This document shows positions 44,975-56,200 of a stretch of 64,000 bases of DNA, one piece after another (within the stretch, counting starts at the first letter, position 1; every line of letters starts with the position of its first letter). This DNA comes from Cyanophora paradoxa (Eukaryota; Glaucocystophyceae; Cyanophorales; Cyanophoraceae). Under the pieces are notes generated by a model, which was not told the origin of the DNA, did no database searches, and saw nothing but the letters and a program-made list of their open reading frames with translations. The stretch spans positions 248,001-312,000 of the forward strand of contig QPMI01000059.1 of the NCBI GenBank assembly GCA_004431415.1, read 5' to 3'. A program made the translations under genes and the position numbers.

Positions 44975-46893
44975 CTACTCGTCGGGCTTGCGAGACCCGA
45001 CGCGAATCTCAGAGGCCACAGAAGCGAAGGTGCTCGCCAGGGGATCGTAGGCGCTCCTTAGAAGCCTCGGGAGCGAAGCGGCCGCCTCGAGCAGGCGGGA
45101 GGGGTACAGGGCGGAAGGGGGGGACGTGGCGGCTTGCTTGGCCTGGAGCGCCGGCGCTGGCGAGGGCGCCTCTGCGCGGCTCGGGAGGTCGACGGGTACG
45201 GGGCTCTCGAAGCGGGCGTGCGGGAGGAGGGGTACGCGCTGCGACGAGAGGAAGTCGCCCTGCGGGGGTACCGGCACCTTCAGATTCGAAAAGTCGATTC
45301 AGAAACAAAGACAGGGCACGCACGGGGCAGTACTTTGAGGCGACCGGCCAGTGGGGCCGCAGGACGCCCATCCGCTGGTAGGCCACTGGGGGGGGGGGTA
45401 CGGTAAGAGAGATCGAAAGGAGATAAAAATAGAACGAGAGCCAAAAATAGGCGCACGGGCGACGAGCTCGGAGCAGAGGAGCGCGTGCTCCTCTATCTTC
45501 TCTTCCCCCGCCACCCGAACCGTCCTGGGGAGGTACGTAAGCCTCCGGGAGGGGTAGGGGACTGCGGATGGGGGGGGGGGGACGAAGGCACCTGAGGTGC
45601 TGGAGGGTCTCCTTGGGGCAGTTGCGGCGCTCCTGGGGGGTACAAGAAAGCCGCTCGGAAAGGCACGCGGCGGAATTCGAACGCGGGTTCGCGCACCTGG
45701 GCGAGGCTGATCAGCCCGTAGTCCCGGTGGGCCGCGTCCAGGGGGGTAGAGGAAATCGGGGCGTCCGGCTCGATGTGCCCCAGGGCCCTCTCCAACCGCT
45801 CGATCCGCGCAGCCTGCGGCGAAGAGGGTCGGGGGTGGGTGGAGAAGCGGGAGGGGGGTACGTGTACCTTCAGCCGCTCGTTGGGGAGCCGCAGCCAGAC
45901 ACAGAGAAGGTCCCACGGGTGTTTGTTGTACGGCTTGTCGCGAACCTCCGCAAGGAACTCGTCCAGCGCTCTCGCGACGTCCTGTACTCCCTTTAGGGGG
46001 GTATGGCATCGAGGGGATTGAATAGGATGGGTACCCCGGTGCGCTCGAAGGAGATGGGGCGTACGGCGACCTCGCGGGACCGGTACGAGGCCACGCGACT
46101 GCCGAACGGGAAGAGATGTACCCCCTTGGCTGCGGAAACGAGGGGGGGGTAAAGGAATGCTTGCGATTTAGAGTAGGCCAACAAGAAGCCGCACCTGTGG
46201 CTTCGAGGACGAAAGGCTCGCAGCGACCGTCGCAGGAGCCAGTGGCACAGGAGCACACTTCGAAGCGGCCGGCGATCGGCGGGGGGTCCCTCGCGCGCTG
46301 CGGCGCGTTGGGTCGGCGGTGGTAAACAGCGAAGGCAACCGCGTGCGCGCCGCACCGCCTGCGCATCCGCAGAGCCCGCCGCCGGTTCGTCAAGGGCTCT
46401 CCCGCGCACCACTAGTCCGATGTGGTCCCTGCGCACAAGGCTCGAAACGTCGCACGAGGCGCCTGCGGGCGGCTGCGCACCAGCGCGACGTCCACGTCTT
46501 CACGACGTGGATCTGGGCTATTAGGCGCCAGTTGCGGTAGCGGCTCGTGTCGCTGTCGTAGAGAACGAGGTCGCCCTGAACCCGAGCGTGAGCCGCGGGC
46601 CAGCGCTGGAGCGCCGCGGAATGCGCCGCATTCCGGCGCAGCTAACGGCAGAAGCGGGGGCTGCGGCCCGGCGCTCGCAGTGCGCGCGGCCCGGGTAAGG
46701 GCGTGATGCCCGGCCCATCGGAATCTAGCCGCGCCCCGCGCACCGTCTGTACGCGGCGGCCGGCCGAGGCCACATCGACCGTCGAGGCCACGCCCCGCTT
46801 CGGTTCCTCAAGGTCAGAGTTGTTAGGAAGCGTGGCAGCGACGAGGCCGACCGCGGCCGCGAGGCCGACACGGAGGCCGCGGCCACGGCCCAT
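44975..46893 (-). CDS. Permuted papain-fold (YiiX / NlpC-P60-like) protein with N-terminal signal anchor (multi-exon)
   Basis: The ATG at 46893 gives MGRGRGLRVGLAAAVGLVAA, a signal peptide or anchor. The next coding exon reads GDLVLYDSDTSRYRNWRLIA through VKTWTSRW and joins DHIGLVVRG (about 46400-46430). This is the GD.vLf....SRW.HvGlVvr core of YiiX-like permuted NlpC/P60 domains, with the catalytic His in DHIG. Next come GRFEVCSCATGSCDGRCEPF with VLEAT, FPFGSRVASYRSREVAVRPI, FLAEVRDKPYNKHPWDLL (the KPY segment), and LLCSELVARA with the catalytic Cys, followed by VAYQRMGVLRPHWPVASKYC (about 45320-45480). His-before-Cys order is as expected for the permuted fold. Substrate (amide, lipid or peptidoglycan-like) is unknown. 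The C-terminus extends to about 44975. Introns are mostly GTACCCC-type. Confidence 0.65.
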
Positions 46894-47094
46894 TGCCTGA
46901 GGCGCCTGTAGGCACCACGCGAGCTCGTCACAGTGGCAGCGGTCCCGCAGGGGCGGTCGCTTCGGCGCGGGCAGCAGCTGGTCTGGGGTACAGCAACTCT
47001 AACGTCAACACATCGCGCAAACAAAGCGGAGAGCGCCGTAGGTCCCCGGCTTCTTCTGACATCGTGTTCGAGCTCGGGAGGCGTGCCCCCAGTC
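46894..47094. promoter_or_regulatory. 201-bp bidirectional promoter region (papain-fold / TspO-like)
   Basis: Start codons at 46893 (-) and 47095 (+) face away from each other. No core element could be assigned from sequence. Confidence 0.4.
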
Positions 47095-49148
47095 ATGGAC
47101 AAGCTCATGGACGCGCGCGGCGATCCATCGCCGAGGCGCGTAACTGTCTTGCAAATCGGCAATATCGTAGGATTCATCGGCGTTGTCATCGTGAACGTGC
47201 GCGCCGCCATCGCTGGCCCCTCCCCCGTTCATACAGACCGCGTGCGGCGGTTCAGCGCGCTGGCACGGGCTCGCCCGCACGCAGTCGAGTCATTCGTACA
47301 CGCGCAACTGCAGCTAACGCGGCCGCGCGCGCCCCCGCAGGCCCTCGCCGGCGGAGGGAGGCTCCGCAAATCGAACGCGGCGGTGTCCGATTCCTATCCT
47401 ACCAAGTTCACGCCTGCCGGATGGGCCTTCTCTATCTGGGGCGCGCTCTCCCCCCCCTCCCCGCCCGCTGCGCGCATTTCCTGAGGCCCGCGCCGGCGAC
47501 AGGCATCATCTACCTCTTCTGCAGGCGCCCGTCCCGCGCCCCGGCGCCGCCGCCCAGCCCCGCCTGCTGACTGACTGCGCTTGCTGCTTTCGTTTCGCAG
47601 CATCTTTGTGATCTACCAAGCCCTCCCCTCGTCCCGCGCTGGCCCCCGCTCCGAACTCCTCTTCAGCCGCCGTGGCGTCGGCGGCGCCTTCCTGCTCTCG
47701 GTACCCCTCCGTGACCTGGACAGCGCTAATCCCGTAATCCAACGGACCCCCCCCCCCCCCCCCCCCCCCGCAGTGCTTCTTCAACATAATTTGGTCCATC
47801 GTGTTCCCCTACGAAGTCCTCTGGCTCTCCGTCATCCTCATCTTCTGCCTCCTCGCATCCCTCCTCCGCGTCTACGTACCCCCTTTCGATACATTAACGT
47901 ACCCGTCCCGCGCTTCTCTCATCGCGCGGCGTCGTCGCAGGTCCGCTGCGGCGTCGGCCTGCGCCCGCGCGAGACGATCGCGGACTTTGTCGCCGTCGAC
48001 GTGACGTTCAGGCGCGCGCGCACGCCGTACCCCCTTCCTCCGCCTGATCCCGTACCCCCCTCCCGCAGCCTGTACAGCGCGTGGCTCTCTGTTGCGTGCG
48101 TCGCGAACACTGCGCTGTGGCTCTACGCCCTCGGCTGGCGCGGCGGGCCCATCTCCGAATCCGCCTGGTCGGCTTTTTAGCCCTACCCCCCTCCCAATTT
48201 TAATCTAACCCCGTACCCCAGGTCCGTCGTCGTGATGTGCGTAGCCGTCGCGATCGCGGGCGTGAACCTCGTCACGCGCCTCGACGGTCAGGGCGTACCC
48301 CCTCCCCCTCCCCCCCGCCAGCCTCCCGACCCCGCCCCTTTAGACCAGCCCCTAGGCGGGCCGGGCCGCTGGCCGACCGACGGCTGCGGGCCGCCGATGC
48401 CGTCCTCTCGGCCTCCGCTACTTCCCCCCCGCCCCCCCCCCCCCCCCCCCTCCCTCCCCTCCTTCGATTGACGCCTCGAGCTTCTCCCCCCCCCCCATCC
48501 CCCCGCGCGCGCGTCATTCAAATTATTGAACTTAAGGCTTCTCCTTAAGGGCTCCGAGGCCCCTCCTAAGGCCTTTCCCTTCTCTTTCTCTTTGTTCGTT
48601 CTCTAGGGACGTCCTCACCTGACCGTCGGGGCGCGCCGCGCAGGGCTGTGGGGCCTCGTGATCGCGTGGGCCCTGGCGGCCATCTCTTCGAAGCACCGCA
48701 CGGATCCCACCGTCTCCACCGCCGCCCAGGTCCGCGAGGAACATACAGAACTCAGAATAAGTAGAAGCCGGGCCGCACGCCCGTCTCGGGCATTCTATTT
48801 CTAGTTCTAGGCACGAATCTAGCGCCGTCCCGGCCGCGTGCTCGTGCTCGTGCCGGACGCTCCCCGACGGATTCGAACCCAGGTCCTCTCCCTCATCTCC
48901 GCCGTCACGAGCTGCGTCGCCCTGTGCGCCCCGTACACCCCCCCCCCCCGCTCTCCCTCCTCGAGCCCCGTGCCCCCTCCCCCTCTTTACTTTCGGGATA
49001 CAGCTTCGCCAAGTTCTGGAGGTGGCGCTCGCGGGGGTTCAGCCCGCTGTACGCGGCGGGGCCGGCGCCCCCCAGCCCCGCGCTGGGCCCGGGGGTCACC
49101 CCCACGGCCGCCTCGCTGGGGAGCCCCGTCACGGAGACGACTGTGTAG
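47095..49148 (+). CDS. TspO/MBR-like polytopic membrane protein (about 10 exons)
   Basis: The ATG at 47095 begins MDKLMDARGDPSPRRVTVLQ and leads into TM1 (IGNIVGFIGVVIVN). The following exon has SDSYPTKFTPAGWAFSIWG, the hallmark of TspO/MBR and related tryptophan-rich proteins, then IIYLFC and SIFVIYQALP. Further TM exons are FFNIIWSIVFPYEVLWLSVI and LIFCLLASLLRVY (about 47780-47875), LYSAWLSVACVANTALWLYA (about 48070), VVVMCVAVAIAGVNLVTRL (48225), GLWGLVIAWALAAISSKH (48650) and LSLISAVTSCVALCA (48888). A Pro/Ala-rich tail ends at TAG 49148. TspO proteins bind porphyrins, cholesterol or other lipids; the ligand here is unknown. Six or more TM segments make it longer than minimal five-TM TspO. 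Introns are GTACCCC-type with poly-C tracts. Confidence 0.65.
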
Positions 49149-50254
49149 GCCTAGCTATAGGCCGGGCCAGGCTGCGATCGTCCAACTTGGAAATTGCAGG
49201 CGCGCGGTAGCTGCCTGCCCGGGGCCCGTGCTCCTGCGGCCGGCCGTGCATCCTCGTCGACGCCCGCCGCGTTCTGGCGCGCAGATGTCTGTATACGTAC
49301 CTAGCTAAATATCTAAATGTTTCTATCGGAGTCGCGTGCGCTGACCGTCGCGGCCGCCGGAACTGGCATGGAGCGCGGTCAGATAGCGCTCAGCGGCTCT
49401 AGATCTCGAGCTCTTCATGACTACCAGCTGGCCCCCGGCCCCCGGCCCAGACCTAGGCTATTGGCCTGAATTCGGATCCGGAGTGGAGTCGCAACAATTC
49501 GCCCGGCGCCGGCGGCCGCGGCGCGCGATCCTGCCAGGCTGTTTAAAATTTCGACTCCCTCTCTAGATCTCTCTCCCCCTAACTTTCGAGAGCGCCCGGC
49601 CCGCGCGCGCGATCCTGGCCGGCGCGCATCGATATCCGTTCAAACGGTTCCCGGCCGCGCGGCGCCGGCGGGGCCGGCGCGGGCCGCGCGCGCGCGTCTC
49701 CGGAAGTTCATCCGTTCCCGGCGCCGGCGCGCTCCGTTCCCGATGCATTGCAAGTTCCTCAAGGTTATGCATCGGTAATATGATTCGGTATCCGAGCTCG
49801 AGCTCGAGGCTCCGACGCGACGTCGACTTCGAATTCGAACTCCCATTCAACCTTCAACACTGAATCAACAGGCAACACCGGGTACAGGAAACTTAAGCTT
49901 CCGTAAGCCTGCGCAATTGCAAGGAGCGCCCCGGCAAGTTGGCGGCAACCCCAAAGAGCTGAAGTGCCCTTAGATACAAGAAGCACCTCCGAGTCGACGG
50001 CGACTCGACGCCGCGTCGAACATTTTCGCTGCGAGGGCTTGGTCGCCACACCAGCTGAAGGCTGCTCGGAACCAGGCACCTTCCCGCGAATCTTGATCGC
50101 GTCGGTTGTCGTTCCGCCTTCGGCTGCGGCTGCAGGCCGTGCAGGCTAGATAGGTCCTCGTAACGCTTAAGCTTGCAACGCGCTCTTGCAAGCTGAAGTC
50201 GCTGCATGAGTCAAGCGCGGTTGCGATCAGTAGAGAGCAGCAGCGAGCAGTAGC
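49149..50254. other. Intergenic region, no gene seen
   Basis: It has GC-palindrome-rich sequence (GGCCGGCGC, GCGCGCGC) up to about 49740 and then AT-richer DNA with GAATTCGAA. Two overlapping frames of about 100 codons on the minus strand near 49765-50207 lack support. The giant gene's promoter should lie at the right end. Confidence 0.45.
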
Positions 50255-53200
50255 ATGCATCGCTGGAAGGTCAAGACAAGGCGGAGGCCTCGCAGACGCA
50301 GCGCGGGCGTCGCCCGTGTTTGGTCGTGGCCGTGGTCGCTCATCGGCCTGGGGCTCCTCGCTTTCCTTGGAACCAGAGCGGCCGCAGCGATCATCAACTT
50401 GACTCCCGGAGCCGCTGGATCCGTCGCCGCCGGTGCGCGGGAGCGCGGCGCGCTCCGCAAGCTTGACTCCCCTCTCACACGTTCGCTCTCGACCCCGCAG
50501 CGCTGGCGGCGGCCGCGGATGGGGACACCATCAAGCTCGCCCCCGGAACGTACCTGGAGCACGACCTGAGGCCGAGCAGGGCGCGCCTGACGCTCGAGGG
50601 GGCGACTGGGCGCGCTTCGGATGTGACCCTTGACGCGAACGGGGCGGGCCGGGTCCGCATATGCATCCACGCACGCGCCGGCGCGCTCGCGGAGCCGCTG
50701 ATTCGATCCGACGCTCCCGCGCTCCCACGCGCGCGCGCCCGCGCAGATCCTCACGCTCGGGGACGCCGCCGTCGGGCTGCAAGTGCGGCACCTGACGCTG
50801 CGCAACGGGAGCAGCTGGGTCGGCGGCTGCGCCCTCGTGGACATGGCCGCCAACACTTCCTCGGGCGTCCTCTTCGCGAACGTCGCCTTTGAGAACTGCC
50901 GCTCTCTCGGGTGCGGCGCGGCTTATCCTGGCACCCTTGCCGCGGCTTGGCCTGGTTTGGGCCGCTCTCTGACGCTCTGCGGCTGAGCAGAAAGAGCCCT
51001 CCCAACCCGAACCAGCAGGAGAAGTCTTACACGGAGAGGGCGGGCGGTGCGCCAGCGCGACCGCGCCCGCTTCCATTCCTTGCGGGCGGGCGGGCGGCCT
51101 GACGTCGAGCTGCCCCGCGCAGGCGCTGTCTACTTCGCTCGGACCTCCGCCCCCCGGTTCCAGGGCTGCTCCTTCCGGTGCGCGGGTTCGGCTCCCCGCG
51201 GGGCCAATCTTGCTGATGGGCGCCTTTCGGCGCAGCCACAACGTTGCTGCGCTCGGAGGCGGCGCCGCCTGGACCCATGACGACTCCGGTATTGTGTACC
51301 CTCCACCGTTCACGGGGCCCCTCTAACCCGCTTTTCTTCAGCTCCAGTCTTCGTTGATTGCGTCTGGGAGCGCAACTCGGTGACAGCCGGCTTCGGAGGG
51401 GGTACCCCCTTTCCTCCCCCCTCCCTGCCTCGGCCTTACTCGGGAGGTGGGGGTACAGCGATGGTTCCCGAAAGCCGTAGTGCTCCCTACGTCCTGCGGA
51501 ACGTTTTCAGATGGAATGTCGCCGGTGCGGGGGGAGCCGTCGGTGCGTATCATGCGTGCCCCTGCGCACACTGTCCCGCCCCCCTGTACCCCTACGTGTT
51601 CAAGCACCCCGTAGATACGGGGGGTACGACCAAGGCCAAGTTCGAGGAGTCAGCCGCATCCTGTCTCCTTCTTTGCGTTCTGCGTCCCTTCTCCCTAACT
51701 CCGATCCCGTACCCCCGCAGGTGCATCTTCGAGGAGAACGACAGCCCCTTCGGAGGTGGGCCAGTACCCCCATGCTCTCCGTACCTCCTTACATTCTCAT
51801 GCGCCCCGATTCTCATGCGCTCCGTACCTCCTTATAAGGCGGAGCTGTGTACCACTACGGAAGTGCGTAGCCCTCTTTGCCCCTTCCTCACACTCGCCGA
51901 GAATCGCCATACCCCCAGATGATCGAACCACGTTTACTCGCTGCCGGTTTGAGCGGAACCGGGCAGGCAGCGGCGGTGCGCCGGCCGAGCGCCCCACCCT
52001 CAAGAAAAGTGCCCTCGCCTATTTCGAACCCGCGCCCCGCAGGCGGTGGCGCCGTACTTGTGTCCACCACGTGCTTCCCGCGGTACACCGATTGCTACTT
52101 CGCGGACAACTCCGTCAGCCTTGGTACCCCACCCCCACCCCGCATTTCAACTCGCTGTACCCCCGGTCGTCCCCGAGCGCGTATCCTTCGCAGGCGCGGG
52201 CCAGGGCGGCGCCGTGATGATGACGGGTGCGCTGTTTCTCCTCCCTTCCCCCTTCCCCCCCCCGCCCCCCCCCCCCCCCCCCTCCTTCCCCAGGTCCTCT
52301 CTCAGCCCTCTGCTCAGGTAACCCGGGCCTCACACTGATCGGCGGCTCCATGCTAAGATCCGAGTCCTTCAACGGGGGGGCCATCTACGGTGCGCGGGAG
52401 GGGAGCAGTATAGCTTCTACTGGGCGGACAAGTCCCCCTCATTCCCCCTTCCAGCGAGGGGTACCGTCGTCCTCCGAATCGACGGCCTATTGGCGGACGG
52501 GGGGACGAGTCTGGACGTGGGGGGCGGCTTCATGGCCGTCAGCGTGCGTACCCCCCTCCCAGCCGGTCGAGCGGCGTCCGTTCCTGAACGGGGGTACGCG
52601 TATACACGTACAGGGCGGCGGCCACGACATATCAATCACGAACTCAGTGATCCGAGGCTTCTCCGCGAAGGCATCCGCGGGGGGCGGCTTCGTGCGTTCG
52701 AACCCATCTTGTTTCCCTTTCGACTTGAGCTCTCCCCGCCTCGGATGTGCTCCTCCCCCAGTTCCGGGGCTATCGCCTCTGCTATGAGATCAGGGCCCTA
52801 GCTCCAGCTCTAGCCCAGCGCCCCCCCCTCCCCCCCCCCTCCCCCCCCCCCCCCCCTCTTCCAACCCGCCCCGCGCACCCCTTCCCTCACTCGGCGGCAG
52901 CGGATGACCTACGAAACTGGATCCACCAAAATCGAGAATACGACGATCACCAACTGCACGAGCGCCTATGGCGGCGGGGGCTTCTACCTCGCCTCCGCGG
53001 TATACCCCTTTCTTCGCTCATCTTTTCCAAGTTTTCCTGCCTTTTTTCGATTTCTTAGAAAACCTCTTTCGCTTCTTTCGCAGGCGAAAATCGCCCTTCG
53101 CAACGTCACGATTCTGGGTACGCGATTCTGGCGCCCTCTCCCAAGTCTGGCGCACAAACGTGAACCTTTCGGCGCAGGCAACAGCGCGGAGGAGGGGGCT

Positions 53201-56200
53201 GGGATCATGGCCACGGAAAACGCAGAGGTACCCGGCGCTCTCCCCCCCCTCCCTCGTCATCCTCCATCAGCTAGAGCCTGATGCACCCTTGTCTTTCATC
53301 TCATTCCTCTCGCGCGCTTCTTGTCGGCCTGAGCTCTCTCGGTCGTGCTCAGGTGATCGTGCACGAATCGCGGATCGAGGGGAACGCGGCGGCGGCGAAC
53401 GGCGGAGGCTTCTCCGTCGATCGGTGCGCCGCCACGCGCCGCCACGCGCCTCCGGTAGTCCGGGGTAGTCTCAGGGCAGCTTTGGATAGGATCGAGGCCG
53501 AACCTATCCCAGCAAAACATTTTTAGCTTTGGATAGGATTGATTCCCATGGCTCGGCCCGGGTAGTCATGGAAGCGGCTTGGCGTAGGCTTTAAGTGCCT
53601 CAAAAAGATCGCATCCCCCCCTCGTCCTCCCCCCCCTCCCTCCCTTCCTCCCCCCCCCCCCCCCCCCGACTGCTTCTTTCCGCTGAGTCTTCTCTCCCTT
53701 ACTCTTTTTTCCCCGCAGAAACACATATGTCAAAATCACTCGCAGCGCCATCATCGGAAACTCAGCCAAGGAGTCGGGGTACGACGTCTTCGCACCGAAT
53801 TCCGAGCCGAGCCGAGGAATGTCGATCTCCCTCCGCTGATTGTTGCTCGCAGCGGCGGTCTGTACGTGGCGGGGGGTAGGGGATTCTCGCTGGAGGAGTG
53901 CCTCGTTTCCGAGAACCGGGCGAGGCATGCTCCCTGTACCCCTCTTCTGCCTCCCTTCCTTCTGACTGCCCTTTGCCCTTTGCCAGGCGAGGGGGCGCTG
54001 CGGCGCTGAGCCCGCGCCTGCTGGCCCCGCCCTCTGTCTCGGCCCGCGCCACTGTCTTTCGGAAGAACGTTGCCCTGGTCTCGGGCGGGGCGCTGCACCT
54101 CGCCGAGGGAACGTTCCCCTTCAACGTCTCCGCCGACTGCTCCTTCGAGGCGAACGAGGCCCGCTGGGGGTACGCGCACATCTGCTTTAATCAGTACCCC
54201 GCTCTAAAACTAAACTTAACTGTACTCTGCTTCGCTCGCAGGCCGAACCGGGCGACCCGCCCGCAGCGAATCGCAATCGCCGGCAACGATTCCTTCGCCC
54301 GGGCCCCAGGTGCGCGCGCCGCTCCTCTCCAGAGCCTCCCCCGTTCTCTCTTAACCCCCCTCCCTTTCCCGCAGGCGAGCCCTTCGAGGTGCGGGCTGCG
54401 CTGTTCGACGGCCTCGGGCAGCTCGTCACCCTCGTCGAGCCGTGCGTCCCGGCCCCGCCCTTCCGCCCCCACTACAGCTTGTATAGCACAAGCTTGAGAT
54501 TATAGATTATATCTTGAGATTATAGATTATAGCGGCCCTCCCTCCCCTAGCTACAGCTTAGACGTGCGCTCGTCACCCTCGTCGACCGTGCGACCGTCCG
54601 TCCCTAGCGGTCACTGCCCGTCCTGCCCGTCCACCCGCGGCGCGGTCCTGTATAAAGCTGGGCCTGGCCGTAGATAGCTATGGCTCAAGCCCAGTATCAA
54701 CTCGCCCGCCCCGCTCGCCGGCCCGCCCGCGACCTTCCCCGCGCCCGCCCGCCCGCGACATCCTCTTTCCCCTCGCTTGCCCGCCCGGCCTCTCCTGGAT
54801 TCCGCTAGCTCAAGCGTAGTCATTACTACGCCGGCGTACTTCAGAAGGGGAGCCTGCTTATTTTATTAGTTGGTTATTTAGTTGACCTGACCTCCTCCTC
54901 CTCCTCCTCCTCCTCCTCCTCCTCCTCCTCCTCCTCCTCCTCCTCAGAGCTCGGCCTGGCCCTAGCTTAAGCCTAGTATACCTAGTATAAACCTGGTCCT
55001 TGTTGACCCTCTCCTCCTCCTCCTCCTCCTCCTCGGCGGCGCAGGCCGGCGACGGTGGCCCTCTCCGGGTCGGCGGGCCTCGCCCTCAACGCCCTCGTCT
55101 CCACCCGCGTCTTCGCCGAGGTGCGCCCAGTGCTAGATTAGATTGGATTATAAGGTGGGTTGTAAGCTTGTTAGACTAGATTAGATTATAAGGTGGGTTG
55201 GGTTACGCTCGGCTCCCGTATATAGGATTATAAGGTGCGCCCTCCCGTCCCTAGGTGCGCCTCGGCTCCCGTATATAGGATTATAAGGTGCGCCTTATAA
55301 TGTGCGTCTTCACCGAGGTGCGCGGCCCCCGGCCCCCGGGCCCTTACAATTACATAAGTAGTAGTCGTTAGATTAGATTAAATTAGATTGCAAGGTCGGT
55401 TCGTGAGGGTGCCCTAGGGAGCCGCTCGAGGCTCGTGAGGGCGCCCTGGGGAGAAGGCCCCCCGCTCGCCCCACTCCCAGCTAAATTAGATTGATGCTAA
55501 ATTATGGATGATGCTAAATTAAATTGGATGGCGCGCACTACGACCAGAAGCTAATCGCCCCAGTGGCATTTTACTAGTGCTAGCGTTTCTGGATTTCTCC
55601 GGAGGCGCCCCGCCATTCCCAGTCCCAGCTGGCTGGCTGGCTCGCTGACCCGCGCGCGCCCCGCCTGCCCCGCCCCGTCCTGCCCCGCCCCGCGCGCAGG
55701 GCGCGGTGGCCTTCACGATGGACGTGGAAGGTCTCCTGGGGCGCAACTACACCGTCAGCCTCGCCTCCGGTGAGTGAGAAGATGCTAGAAAAGCTAGAAA
55801 GGATAGGAAGAATAAAGGGGATATGAAGTATATAGAAATATAATAGGAAGAGTAAAGGGGTTATGTAAGAACAATCATGAGAAAGAACATATGTAAGGCT
55901 CCTGGGGGTGGGCCTTCTGGGGCGCGACTACACCGTCAGCCTCGCCTCCGGTCCGCCCCGCCCCGCCCTTCGAGGGCAGTCATAGCATGAAAGGGAGCTA
56001 GCTAGCTCTAGCTAGCTAGCTTCGGGGCGCCTCGGCCCCGGCCCCTTTTCTCTCGCTTCGATGATGACACTGACCGCCGACCCACCCCGGCGCGCGCGCT
56101 CGCGCGCGCGCACACACACACACATAGACTTCGGGACGGCCCCGGTGGTCGTTCAGGTGCCCGGCGCCCCGCCCCGCCCCGCCCCGCCCCGCCCCGGAAA

